Assembly (NCBI GenBank): GCA_041521345.1
Contig: JBGOHB010000008.1
From: Virgibacillus_N oceani_A
GTDB taxonomy: Bacteria; Bacillota; Bacilli; Bacillales; Amphibacillaceae
Direction: 5' to 3' (one strand)
Length of the DNA stretch: 64,000 bases
The notes beneath the pieces are model-generated. The model was not told the DNA's origin. It saw only the letters and a list, made by a program, of their open reading frames with translations, and did no database searches. Each line of letters opens with the position of its first letter. Within the stretch, counting starts at the first letter, position 1. The translations under genes and the position numbers were made by a program. Below are positions 17,081 to 25,004 of the stretch, piece after piece.

Positions 17081-18957
17081 AAAAAATGGTATCTTTCTCT
17101 TGTATACTCTTAAATAATCGACTTTACTCCTTATTATTCCATTATATTCGACAATTCATTTTCACAATCCCCCATTTCTCACTTAACGTTCTACTTTTTC
17201 TCCTTGCTTCGACAGATAAATCGTTATATCATAACCCGCAAGTTCAAGGATTCGTTTACATTGTTCATTGATGTTATCCGGCAGAAAGCGAAGTATCTCT
17301 CCGTTTTGTCGGATGTGTATGATTTTAATTTTCTGCAGCTCTTTCAATAATACTTGCCCTGTTGGTCTGAATAATTTTCGTTTTCCACCCAAGACGAGCG
17401 GGTTTTTCTCCTCTTTCATTTTTTCTCTAACCCGATTTTCCAGAATGCCATACACGAGAAGCGCCATCACAAAAACGATTCCTAACGCAGCCACCCGGCT
17501 TGGTTTTTTTAGGAAGAATCCATCAATCATCTGTGGGTTTTTTAAAATACGAAAACGTGTTTCTGCAGCTTCTTGACCTTTATAGGTTTGAAGAATATCC
17601 AAGTCTGTCATCTCTTGATCGTCACATTTGTTCGTGATGAGGGTAAAGGTACTTAATTTACGTTTCTTTTCCTCGATTGCTTCCTCTATTTCCTCCAGCC
17701 GTTGGAGGTGAGCGCGATATACGGTGATGGTTTTGGGAGTCTCACCTTTTTTCGGACGTCCCCGTTTCTTGCGCTTTTCCATTTGTTCCTCGGGCTTAAC
17801 CTGGAATGAATACTGAAAATAATGACTTGAATTTTCCTTTTTAAACTTCTCTAAAGCTTCTAAGGCATCTGACTCACAATGATAAACCGTATTTTCAAAT
17901 GCAGCTATTGATTTTTCAAGTTTCGTATGTTCCTTTGTCAATTTACGCAGGAAAGTTTTCTCCTTTCGTTCATTGAGCTTATCCGAATAGACTACAACGA
18001 AGCGGTACATATAACCATCCAACTTTTCTGTAAAGGACTGGAGATTATAGGAAGCAGCTTTCTTTTGTGGCTTTAATTGACCAACTTCTTCCCAATTGTC
18101 CTTTTGCCATGCCTTTTCTTTTAATTCAGAGCTTAAGTTGAACGTTTCTGGGAGCCGGGAGATAAACTGGAGATTATCTCGTATTTCCCGCAGGTTATTC
18201 GTGGTGATTAGGGCGGAATCAGCTTGATAAATCAGTTGTCCCCATTCTTCCTCTGACATTATGCCACGAAGTTTTTTAATGAATTCCACATTCCACGTTT
18301 TATCATCTTTATTTCCGTTTTCAACCGTAGACAGGATTGGGATACGTTCTGGTGTTACGCTCATACCAAGTACTATCTGTTTTAAATCTGGCCGATGTTG
18401 TTTACTGTGTCCATAAGTGATATCCAAATCCTCCGGTGATTTTTCTGATGCTGGTACCTTTTCTTTCGTATTGTAATCCCCGTAAAGGGAGTAGGATGTC
18501 GTATCATTATGCAACGGGCCAAGTGGTAAGCCGAGTTGACGGCAAGATGAAATGGATAGGGTTGATATACACCTTCCAAGGGTTGGCCTTATGCAAGGCA
18601 TCCAGTGCACGACCAAGTGCATATTCATTTATATCTGAGGCTTCTACATCAGAACCAAACAACATTTCCACATCTTGATCTTCAAAAAATTGCGACACCT
18701 GGTACAAAGGTTCCCGATCAGAGAGAATATTGATAACCAGTGCTTTTAAACGCGCACCAGGCGATAGATTACAACGAATTTCATCCCACTCCAACTGTTT
18801 GTTAATGAGCTTCTCAAAACCTATTTCATCGCAAATGGCAGATATAAGTTGAGAAGGTCCTGAAGAGAGCATCTTAATCTCATCTTTTGGATTCATCCTG
18901 TTTCCCCCGTTTTTTAGTTGTTACTACTAATTTCGAGGAAAATAGGGGAAAACCTTC
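17046..18957 (-). mobile_element. IS element (IS1634/IS4-like), approximate borders
   Basis: An insertion sequence of about 1.9 kb around a DDE transposase gene. Imperfect terminal inverted repeats are visible: CTTTCCCCTAATTTTC on the left (17053-17068) and the complement of GAAAATAGGGGAAAA on the right (18937-18951). I could not fix the exact ends or a target duplication. It separates an AEC permease fragment on the left from an AbiGi-like fragment on the right. Confidence 0.7.
17183..18896 (-). pseudogene. Frameshifted DDE transposase with DUF4277-type N-terminus
   Basis: Two overlapping frames together make one transposase of about 560 aa. The first (ATG 18896) covers the N-terminal domain, GPSQLISAICDEIGFEKLIN to ALDALHKANPWKVY. 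The second supplies the catalytic domain: first Asp in LGPLHNDTTSYSLYGDY, second Asp in YQADSALITTNNL, and Glu in QEAAETRFRILKNP. The change of frame is at about 18570, where one base appears to be extra. In IS1634-type elements this is usually one continuous gene, so I regard the copy as inactive, although programmed frameshifting cannot be excluded from one copy. Confidence 0.8.
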
Positions 18958-18979
18958 TTTCTTTTAAAATTGTTTTTAT

Positions 18980-19213
18980 TTATTTTTTCACCTGCCGAAT
19001 GTGGGTTTTAAGAAGCAGTTTATCAATAACCATAGGTAGTTCGGTATCTACTGTATTAAATTCGGGAATAAACCTCCACTCTTTTTCATCATGAAAATTA
19101 CGTACTTCATAAACGTCGTTAACCATCATTTCTCCGTCAATCGGCTTCATAAAAAATAGATCATGTAATAAGAAATCATGGTAATGTTCATAATTATTTC
19201 TTTCATTGTGATC
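18980..19213 (-). pseudogene. C-terminal fragment of an AbiGi-like abortive-infection protein
   Basis: On the minus strand a 77-codon block is open from just after an in-frame TGA to TAA at 18980. It reads FFMKPIDGEMMVNDVYEVRN followed by FHDEKEWRFIPEF. The F-x-DE-x-EWR-Y/F-x-P pattern is what I know from the AbiGi family (antitoxin-type protein of an abortive phage-resistance pair). The N-terminal half is missing, no partner toxin gene remains, and the IS element lies directly downstream. Identification rests on this motif. Confidence 0.5.
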
Positions 19214-19558
19214 TCAAACTGTCTACTCACAGTAGCATGACCGTTCAATGCTGATCACTCAACAGACGAAACACTGCCCTCTAATATGATAAACAAGCAT
19301 CCATGCTCACCTTCAATTTTTGTTCAGGATCATCGCATAACCCCCCGATTTGATTTCTAAGAAGTTGATCGCATGGACGAACCCCGTTTCCTATTATTTT
19401 ACACTTACTTTTAAACTCATGGATACTAGTTTATTCACCAAATGTGCGTAAAAATCATTTTCACTTGACGGTTATATATGTCTACTATTTTTTGGTTGTT
19501 TATAATGTACAGGCATTTTTATAGAACGTAGATTATATTGTGAAGGAGATGATCAATA
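19214..19558. other. Intergenic region before the amidase gene
   Basis: 345 bp with no gene seen. The right end contains the promoter area and ribosome binding site (GAAGGAGATGATC) of the amidase gene. Confidence 0.5.
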
Positions 19559-20257
19559 ATGGTTCAAATTAGAAGAGCTATTCTGCCACAAAACGCTTCA
19601 AATGTTCCGGGGCGTACAATGACACCACTTTATATTACCGTTCACAATACGGCTAATACGTCACATGGAGCAAATGCTGAAATGCATAAAAATTATCTGC
19701 ATAATGGCAGTGGTGGCCGACAAGCTAGTTGGCATTACACTGTAGATGACACGGAAATATGGCAAACGCTTGAAGACTTTCAGCAAGGTTGGCATGCAGG
19801 TGATGGCTCTGGCAGTGGTAATACCAGGTCTATTGGAATTGAAATTTGCGAGAATAGTGATGGTAACTTCAATAGGGCGACAGAAAATGCGCAATGGCTT
19901 ATCAATCAGTTGATGAGCACGAATAATATTTCATTAGGTAATGTTGTTTCCCATAGCCATTGGAGTGGTAAATATTGTCCAAGAAAGCTATTGCCAACAT
20001 GGGATAATTTTAAAGCAGGTATCGAAAACCAAGGTCCACCCACGCTTTATAAAGTTCAAATTGGGGCATTTAGTGAACGCGAAAATGCCGCGCAATTAGC
20101 CGATCAAGCAACAGAAGCAGGATTTGATAACTTTATCGTGCACGAAGGCGGCCTTTATAAAGTTCAAATCGGTGCATTTAGCGACAGAGGCAATGCTCAA
20201 GCACTTGCTGATCAAGCAAGTAATGCAGGGTTTGACGTTTATATCGTGCAAGAGTAA
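19559..20257 (+). CDS. N-acetylmuramoyl-L-alanine amidase with two SPOR repeats
   Basis: A 232-aa cell-wall hydrolase. Residues 20-150 are an Amidase_2 (T7-lysozyme-like, PGRP fold) domain with zinc ligands expected at the His of ITVHNTANTS, at HSHWSG and in KYCPRKLL; SWHYTVDD and IGIEICENSDG are core strands. The C-terminus carries two near-identical SPOR repeats (LYKVQIGAFS at about 161 and 199), which bind glycan strands lacking stem peptides. No signal peptide is visible, as in phage and prophage lysins of the XlyA/CwlH type. It stands alone, with a terminator about 200 bp downstream and REP-like sequence between. Confidence 0.93.
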   Translation: MVQIRRAILPQNASNVPGRTMTPLYITVHNTANTSHGANAEMHKNYLHNGSGGRQASWHYTVDDTEIWQTLEDFQQGWHAGDGSGSGNTRSIGIEICENSDGNFNRATENAQWLINQLMSTNNISLGNVVSHSHWSGKYCPRKLLPTWDNFKAGIENQGPPTLYKVQIGAFSERENAAQLADQATEAGFDNFIVHEGGLYKVQIGAFSDRGNAQALADQASNAGFDVYIVQE

Positions 20258-20369
20258 GTAAAAGCGTTTCCCAAAAAAGATAGGATTAAAAAGATAGGTA
20301 TGCTGTAATTCAAAAACCCTCTTTCAGTAATAAAAATCCTCTTTTTGAGAAGGAGACTGTAACGTGGCG

Positions 20370-20382
20370 GGGGTCTGACCCC
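20370..20382. repeat. REP-like palindrome GGGGTCTGACCCC
   Basis: A short perfect palindromic core GGGGTC/GACCCC in an otherwise AT-rich intergenic stretch. Motifs of this type occur as dispersed intergenic repeats in many bacteria, and the window carries a REP-associated transposase remnant. Only the motif is seen. Confidence 0.4.
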
Positions 20383-20453
20383 AATGCTGTTAAGTTATAT
20401 ATCAAGTATATACCGTTGAACGAACTTGTTCCGGATTCGTCTCAGATTTAGCT

Positions 20454-20496
20454 CCCCCTTGTAGTAAACTATTAATCTACCACAAGAGGGGTTTTT
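20454..20496 (+). terminator. Rho-independent terminator after the amidase
   Basis: Stem CCCCCTTGTaGTA with TACcACAAgAGGGG (one mismatch and one bulge), followed by TTTTT on the plus strand. It also separates the convergent M14 peptidase gene. Confidence 0.75.
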
Positions 20497-20512
20497 ACCT
20501 GACTAAAGGTGA

Positions 20513-21904
20513 TTAATTCTGCTCAATTAAATAATCAGTATAGGCAGTTAGAGTACTATACGTCACATCAGTCATAAACTCACTCTGTTGGTCGAGTAAT
20601 AAATTAAGTCCTGGCATGTGTTTAAGAAACTTATCCATCTGTTCATTTTGTTCGTAATGGTTTACCGCAGATAAATGTACATCTAGAGAACGAGCGACTT
20701 GATCATTTTCAAATTTGCCCGCTTCATCGTAATACTCAAAAAGTTCTTTGACATCTGCTGCAGATGTTTCAAGATATAAAGCTGGTCTTGGATTATCAAC
20801 TGGGAAAGTTCCATCCCAATCTGTGGTGTACGATTCTAGTGGTGGATGAGGAATTTCTCCATAAAATCGGTCAGGATCCTGATCATATAATTCTCCTGAA
20901 GCAAGACCATATAGAAACGCATGTAGGGCAACAATATTTTGTTTTATCAAAGGCTCTCTTTCGCCATCCAAAAATTGACCAGCGGTTTCTAAGAAGACTC
21001 CTGGATTGCTATGCCCATCAGGATTATGTCCGTTATAATTGATGTGTTCACCACGCATCGCCCCAGATGAAATACCGCCTCGATGGTCAATTTCACCGGT
21101 ACGATTTTGACCCACGCGGTAATGATCTACCGTGAACTGTGGATACGCTTCAAGGGCATCGTACATTAATACATTCGCTTGCTTAGCAACAGTTTCGTAC
21201 TCCTCTCCATTTGTAAGATAAGGCAAGGTAGGACCTCCTGGAGCCAAAGCAATACCAAGTGACATCGTCACAGGGATATCTGATTCGTGAAAATTCGGAG
21301 TACCATGATGATGAACGTCCATTGTAAATTCAGGCTGAATACTTGCCCAATATTCAAAATAAGAGGCTGTTTCCACCATATTGAATCTATCTTCATGCCA
21401 GTCTCTGTTCAAATCTTGTTGAGGTCCAAATACTCCAGTTTCAGGATCTAATATTCTCGTGCCTCTCTCATTTCTCTCAGCACCATCTGGGTTATACATG
21501 GGAATAAAATGAATCGTTAACTCTTCCATCATTTCTTCGTAAGAAGAATCTTTTTCTTCTATTAGATTTTCAATGATTCGTAACGTTCCATTAGTACCAT
21601 ATGGCTCATTCCCGTGAATTCGCCCTTGAACCCATATATCCTTGTCACCATTACCTATTTTTGCTACATAAAGGTCACGTCCTGCCTCACTCACTCCTCC
21701 CTCATTACCGAACTCCCTGAGATTAATAACTTCAAGATCCCCATCGCTTCTTTCTTCCAGTATTTGAAGTGTATCAACCATTTCATCATATAAAATGACT
21801 TCTGAACTAACAACTGATTCTTCTGCTGCAGCACTTACTATTCCGGTAGTAGAGAAAACCACCAAAGCAAAAAATACAAGGTAAAATAACCGTTTAGTAA
21901 ACAT
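20513..21904 (-). CDS. Secreted M14-family zinc carboxypeptidase
   Basis: A 463-aa peptidase. Residues 1-28 are a Sec signal peptide ending in VSAAAEE. The catalytic domain has the M14 zinc motif HGNEPYG (His and Glu ligands), the substrate-carboxylate region NPDGAERNERGT followed by DLNRDW, and a third His in MDVHHHG. Likely role: extracellular release of C-terminal amino acids, or peptidoglycan-peptide trimming. An in-frame GTG at 21913 is possible, but ATG at 21904 has AAGGAG at eight bases, so I prefer it. Convergent with the amidase gene. Confidence 0.9.
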   Translation of the reverse strand: MFTKRLFYLVFFALVVFSTTGIVSAAAEESVVSSEVILYDEMVDTLQILEERSDGDLEVINLREFGNEGGVSEAGRDLYVAKIGNGDKDIWVQGRIHGNEPYGTNGTLRIIENLIEEKDSSYEEMMEELTIHFIPMYNPDGAERNERGTRILDPETGVFGPQQDLNRDWHEDRFNMVETASYFEYWASIQPEFTMDVHHHGTPNFHESDIPVTMSLGIALAPGGPTLPYLTNGEEYETVAKQANVLMYDALEAYPQFTVDHYRVGQNRTGEIDHRGGISSGAMRGEHINYNGHNPDGHSNPGVFLETAGQFLDGEREPLIKQNIVALHAFLYGLASGELYDQDPDRFYGEIPHPPLESYTTDWDGTFPVDNPRPALYLETSAADVKELFEYYDEAGKFENDQVARSLDVHLSAVNHYEQNEQMDKFLKHMPGLNLLLDQQSEFMTDVTYSTLTAYTDYLIEQN

Positions 21905-22011
21905 ATCTCCCACTCCTTTGATATTTTGATTCTTTTTCTTTCTAAAGATAGTAGCTACCAGACTACAAAACGTACATTATCGTATCTCATGCTGCGTTTA
22001 TGAAAACACTT

Positions 22012-22032
22012 TCAAAAAATTATTTCAATCAT
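22012..22032 (-). other. Possible six-codon leader ORF upstream of the M14 gene
   Basis: GGGAGGTGAT precedes ATG ATT GAA ATA ATT TTT TGA, with near-perfect Shine-Dalgarno and spacing, about 108 nt before the peptidase start. It could be a leader peptide or a chance match. The rest of 21905-22244 shows no gene. Confidence 0.2.
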
Positions 22033-22244
22033 AATCACCTCCCTTTTCAGCATAAACAACAACCCCGAAATGCAACGGATCAATAATTAGAGTCCTTCCG
22101 AATATTATTTTTTAAAAGGACACATACTGCTGAGATTGCTGTTCCAAGCGTAAGGTAGAAACTATATCGATCGAGTTGCTTTTATTTGATACTAAAGTAC
22201 CCCATTCGACGGAGTTCATATTTCTTCACCGTTTTTTTTACTTT

Positions 22245-22832
22245 TTATATTTCCTCTCCATCACCCTGTGTTGAAATGAAAGTCCACGTAAGGTTCAAGG
22301 AATCACCTTGGAATTGATTTTGATCTTCTCCGGTTTCAATAAAGTTAAACTGAACAACGAAGTCATGGGATTCTCCTGCTGGCAAACCATCATCACCAAT
22401 TGCCGGATAAAAAATATGTTCACTGATTGCTTCCGGTGTCATATCCTGTAATTCGGCCAGGGTGGTTTGATAAATGACCTCATCCAAGTTGTCCACGTTA
22501 TAGAGAAATTCCACTTCAATATGTTCACCAAAATCTTCGTTGTTATCTCCTTGGGCGTCAATCACGGTATATTCGGTTTCCAAAAACACTGTGTCTATAT
22601 CAATTGTCCCAGTGTTATGCAGTTCGAAATCACGAACCATTGAATCCCCAGGTGCCATGTTATCCACATCGATAATCTCTGTCGGTTCTGCTGTTAAATC
22701 CAGGGTACCTGCAGCAAATGACCCGGTTGCTTCTTCACTGTCACTGAAATAAGCGTACGTACCTCCACCAATTAATGTGATCCCGAGCACCGCTGACATC
22801 ACACCCATGCTTAATTGTTTTTTGATTCCCAT
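22245..22832 (-). CDS. calY: Camelysin/TasA-family secreted protein (peptidase M73)
   Basis: A 195-aa exported protein. The N-terminus KKQLSMGVMSAVLGITLIGGGTYAYFSDSE is split here by normal spacing and contains the SipW-type cleavage region TYAYFSDSE that marks TasA, CalY and camelysin. The mature part has GSFAAGTLDL and DFELHNTGTIDIDTVF, the beta-sandwich core seen in biofilm fibre proteins. It is expected to form or join extracellular matrix fibres. ATG 22832 follows TTGGAGGAA. It lies directly downstream of a SipW-type signal peptidase gene that is broken, so export processing must depend on another peptidase. Confidence 0.9.
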   Translation of the reverse strand: MGIKKQLSMGVMSAVLGITLIGGGTYAYFSDSEEATGSFAAGTLDLTAEPTEIIDVDNMAPGDSMVRDFELHNTGTIDIDTVFLETEYTVIDAQGDNNEDFGEHIEVEFLYNVDNLDEVIYQTTLAELQDMTPEAISEHIFYPAIGDDGLPAGESHDFVVQFNFIETGEDQNQFQGDSLNLTWTFISTQGDGEEI

Positions 22833-22873
22833 CTTGATTCCTCCAATAAATTTGTTATGTGTGTAAACGCATC

Positions 22874-22894
22874 ATCAGGTTTGTTCAACCTGAT
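22874..22894 (-). promoter_or_regulatory. Hairpin between sipW remnant and camelysin gene
   Basis: ATCAGGTT/AACCTGAT, 8-bp stem with 5-nt loop, without a U tract. It could be a weak attenuator or processing site raising camelysin mRNA relative to the peptidase message. Confidence 0.35.
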
Positions 22895-22913
22895 ATGACG
22901 ATGACACCGATAC

Positions 22914-23464
22914 CTACTGACTATCTGATTCTTTTTCATACGGTATTTCATATTGTTTCAACCCACGGCAGATTATCGAATAGACGATGAGCAAAACACC
23001 AGGCAAAACTAGCAAAAAAAGTGAGCCTTCTGACGAAGAACAATATAACCCACATACTGAACGGTAAATCCGGTATATTGCCCAACTACTTTTTTAGCCT
23101 GGGCGAGTTCTGTATCCACTGCATTGTTATTATCCTCTTTGGTCACATATTGCTCACCCCCCTGTTTGGCCTCTTGGATCCTATGGGTAATGATCGTACC
23201 TTTGGAACTCTGAAAAGTGATAACGTCTCCTTGTTGAAACTGAGTGATGTCCTCTTGTGGTTTAGTCACGATGATAGATCCGGTTTGGAATTCCGACTAC
23301 ATTGATCAAGATAAAACAGTTTTAATCTGATAACCAAAAAAATTCGGTTCCCCTTCAACTACCTGATTCAATATAACGGCAAATCCCATACCAATCAGTG
23401 TTATGAACAAAATCACACTTGTAAGTCCACTGATTAATTTCTTCATAACTCGCCACATCGTCAT
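22914..23464 (-). pseudogene. sipW: SipW-type signal peptidase I, disrupted in the active-site motif
   Basis: Reading minus from ATG 23464 (RBS GGGGGTGAT) gives MKKLISGLTSVILFITLIG, an N-terminal membrane helix, and then KTVLS followed by TGA, S, M, TAG, SEFQTGSIIV. The intact family motif is S-G-S-M-E/P, so glycine (GGA) has become TGA and a glutamate-like codon (GAG) has become TAG in the same frame, around the catalytic serine. Downstream the frame is intact through FQQGDVITF and THRIQEA to VGYIV, where it shifts near 23035; the second membrane helix (FLLVLPGVLLIVYSIICRG) continues in another frame to the stop at 22914. Three lesions make this a pseudogene unless there is assembly error. 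Confidence 0.85.
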
Positions 23465-23549
23465 ATATCACCCCCTTTTCTATATATTTACAACACATTC
23501 TATTAAAATAAAGTAGCTCTAATACTCACATATTTAATCGCATAATAAA

Positions 23550-23596
23550 GGGGGTTATATTAAACACACGCAACACATGAGTTTAATATAACCCCC
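23550..23596 (-). terminator. Perfect 16-bp inverted repeat upstream of sipW
   Basis: GGGGGTTATATTAAAC and its exact complement enclose a 15-nt loop. On the minus strand the stem is followed by TTTATTAT, so it resembles a terminator for transcripts entering from the right, 86 bp before the sipW start. Confidence 0.6.
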
Positions 23597-24004
23597 TATC
23601 AACTAAAAACTATGGGTTATGTATTGAGTATAAATTGATTTTTAGTTTCTTTATATATCTAGTGCCGACTAATAATACTCTGTTCTAAACTTATATTCTA
23701 AACGCTAGACAATTTTCAAAAGATTTAGTGTAAAATGTAATTTATAATGATTATATGTTCTTCTTCAAAACATGTCAACACAAAATTCACAGAATTCATA
23801 TAATTAAGTAATAATACCTAGTTTAATTACACTTTTAGGACTATTCCCCTTAATTTATAGATTCTGAATTTAGGAAACCCCTTAAATTCATTTGCTAGAA
23901 AACAAAAATAATTTTAGATTCCGAATATATGAAGTATACGTTCTGCATGAAGAAGCAGTGAAGTAAATAAACAAATAAATTCACAATGAATATTGCCATG
24001 GAGT

Positions 24005-24090
24005 TGATCCACCTTTGCCATTTTACTGATCCATTAATGCCATAAAATAGAACCACTTATGACATTAGAGATCCACTTATAAGTTAGAGC
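24005..24090. repeat. Four degenerate direct repeats, period about 22 bp
   Basis: Units start near 24005, 24027, 24049 and 24069 with cores TGATCCACCTTTGCCAT, TGATCCATTAATGCCAT, AGAACCACTTATGACAT and AGATCCACTTATAAGTT. Such arrays of spaced repeats are typical of IS21-family element ends, where transposase binds. No transposase gene is attached here. The rest of 23600-24400 is AT-rich without a supported gene. Confidence 0.5.
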
Positions 24091-24429
24091 TTAATAAAAG
24101 CGACAGCATTTCTGCTTGCCTTTGACTGCCGTGCCAATAGATAAATTTCACAGTGTATTTCAACAAGTAACCATATTAAAGCAAATGATCAAATTAACTA
24201 TTTCCTTTTTTCATCGGAATTGGAAACTATACAAAAAATCCTTGTGTCAATCTGTATCACGTAAAGCTAAAGATTCATGTTTTGAAAAGAATATCTAAAT
24301 AAAAGCATTAATGAGCTATGTTTATTATGCTGGAAATTGCCTCCTGCAGTAAAAATTATAAAACCTTTAAGGATGCATAAAACAAAAAAATTAATCTCAC
24401 TAAAAGGTTAATTTAAAGTAAAGAATATA

Positions 24430-24458
24430 TTGACATGTTAGAAAATTTGACATATAAT
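24430..24458 (+). promoter_or_regulatory. Consensus sigma-A promoter for the hut transporter transcript
   Basis: TTGACA at 24430-24435 and TATAAT at 24453-24458, both exact, with a 17-bp spacer. It gives a leader of roughly 540 nt before the transporter gene, containing the HutP-like motif and terminator. Confidence 0.8.
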
Positions 24459-24614
24459 CTAATGAAACCACCTAACAAGATTCTAGTTAATTAGTTATTA
24501 GAATAAATTTTAGTTATTTTTAGGAAAAGTTATTTATTTCTTTAAAAAAGGTCACATAATTTCGGTGCATAATCTGCGCGGAGGATTCACACTAGCTAGT
24601 TAATTTAAAGCTTA

Positions 24615-24668
24615 TAGTACTTAGTGAATAGGGAGCGATATTAAAATTTTTTTAGTATGGCTCTTTTT
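24615..24668 (+). promoter_or_regulatory. HutP-type antiterminator: UAG-N4-UAG-N4-UAG plus terminator
   Basis: UAG triplets at 24615, 24622 and 24629 have exactly four-nucleotide spacers, the arrangement HutP binds in the Bacillus subtilis hut leader. Two further UAGs are at 24593 and 24597. Immediately downstream GGAGCGATATTAAAA (24632-24646) pairs with TTTTAGTATGGCTCT (24650-24664, one G-G mismatch and two G-U pairs), followed by TTTT. HutP with histidine would be expected to block this terminator and allow transcription of the transporter. Confidence 0.7.
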
Positions 24669-25004
24669 AATGTTCATTTTAGATATCAGAAAAATCTAAC
24701 CCTAGAATCTAAGTTAAAAATGTGGTGATAAGGGGTGGGTCATGAAATTTTAATATAAAAATTAGCACTTGATTAAGAGTAAATTCACCAATGAAAATTG
24801 ATTGTTTGCGGGGGGAAATTTGTTTGAATAAGAATACTTGTATATTTTTCAACGTAAATAGGACACTCTGTTTTAAACTATTCATTGATATTATTCCTGC
24901 TACAATCAATACATCTCACCAGATAAAGATAATAAAATTTAATCTGTTAATAATTTTTTCATAAGAACCTCAAGAAAAAATGTTTAATAAAGGGAGATGG
25001 TTTG

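Noticed and set aside
17183..18896. Programmed ribosomal frameshift in the IS transposase
   Set aside because: No slippery heptamer was obvious at about 18570, and this IS type normally has one uninterrupted gene; treated as inactivating.
22914..23464. Recoding (selenocysteine or pyrrolysine) as an explanation of the TGA and TAG codons in sipW
   Set aside because: Gly and Glu are expected there, no recoding element or machinery is seen, and a separate frameshift is present, so pseudogene is simpler.
24005..24090. CRISPR-like array
   Set aside because: Repeats are degenerate with almost no spacers between units, and no cas genes are present.
24116..24298. 60-codon ORF upstream of the hut promoter
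   Set aside because: No RBS and no recognisable family; it lies next to IS21-like repeats and is probably chance.
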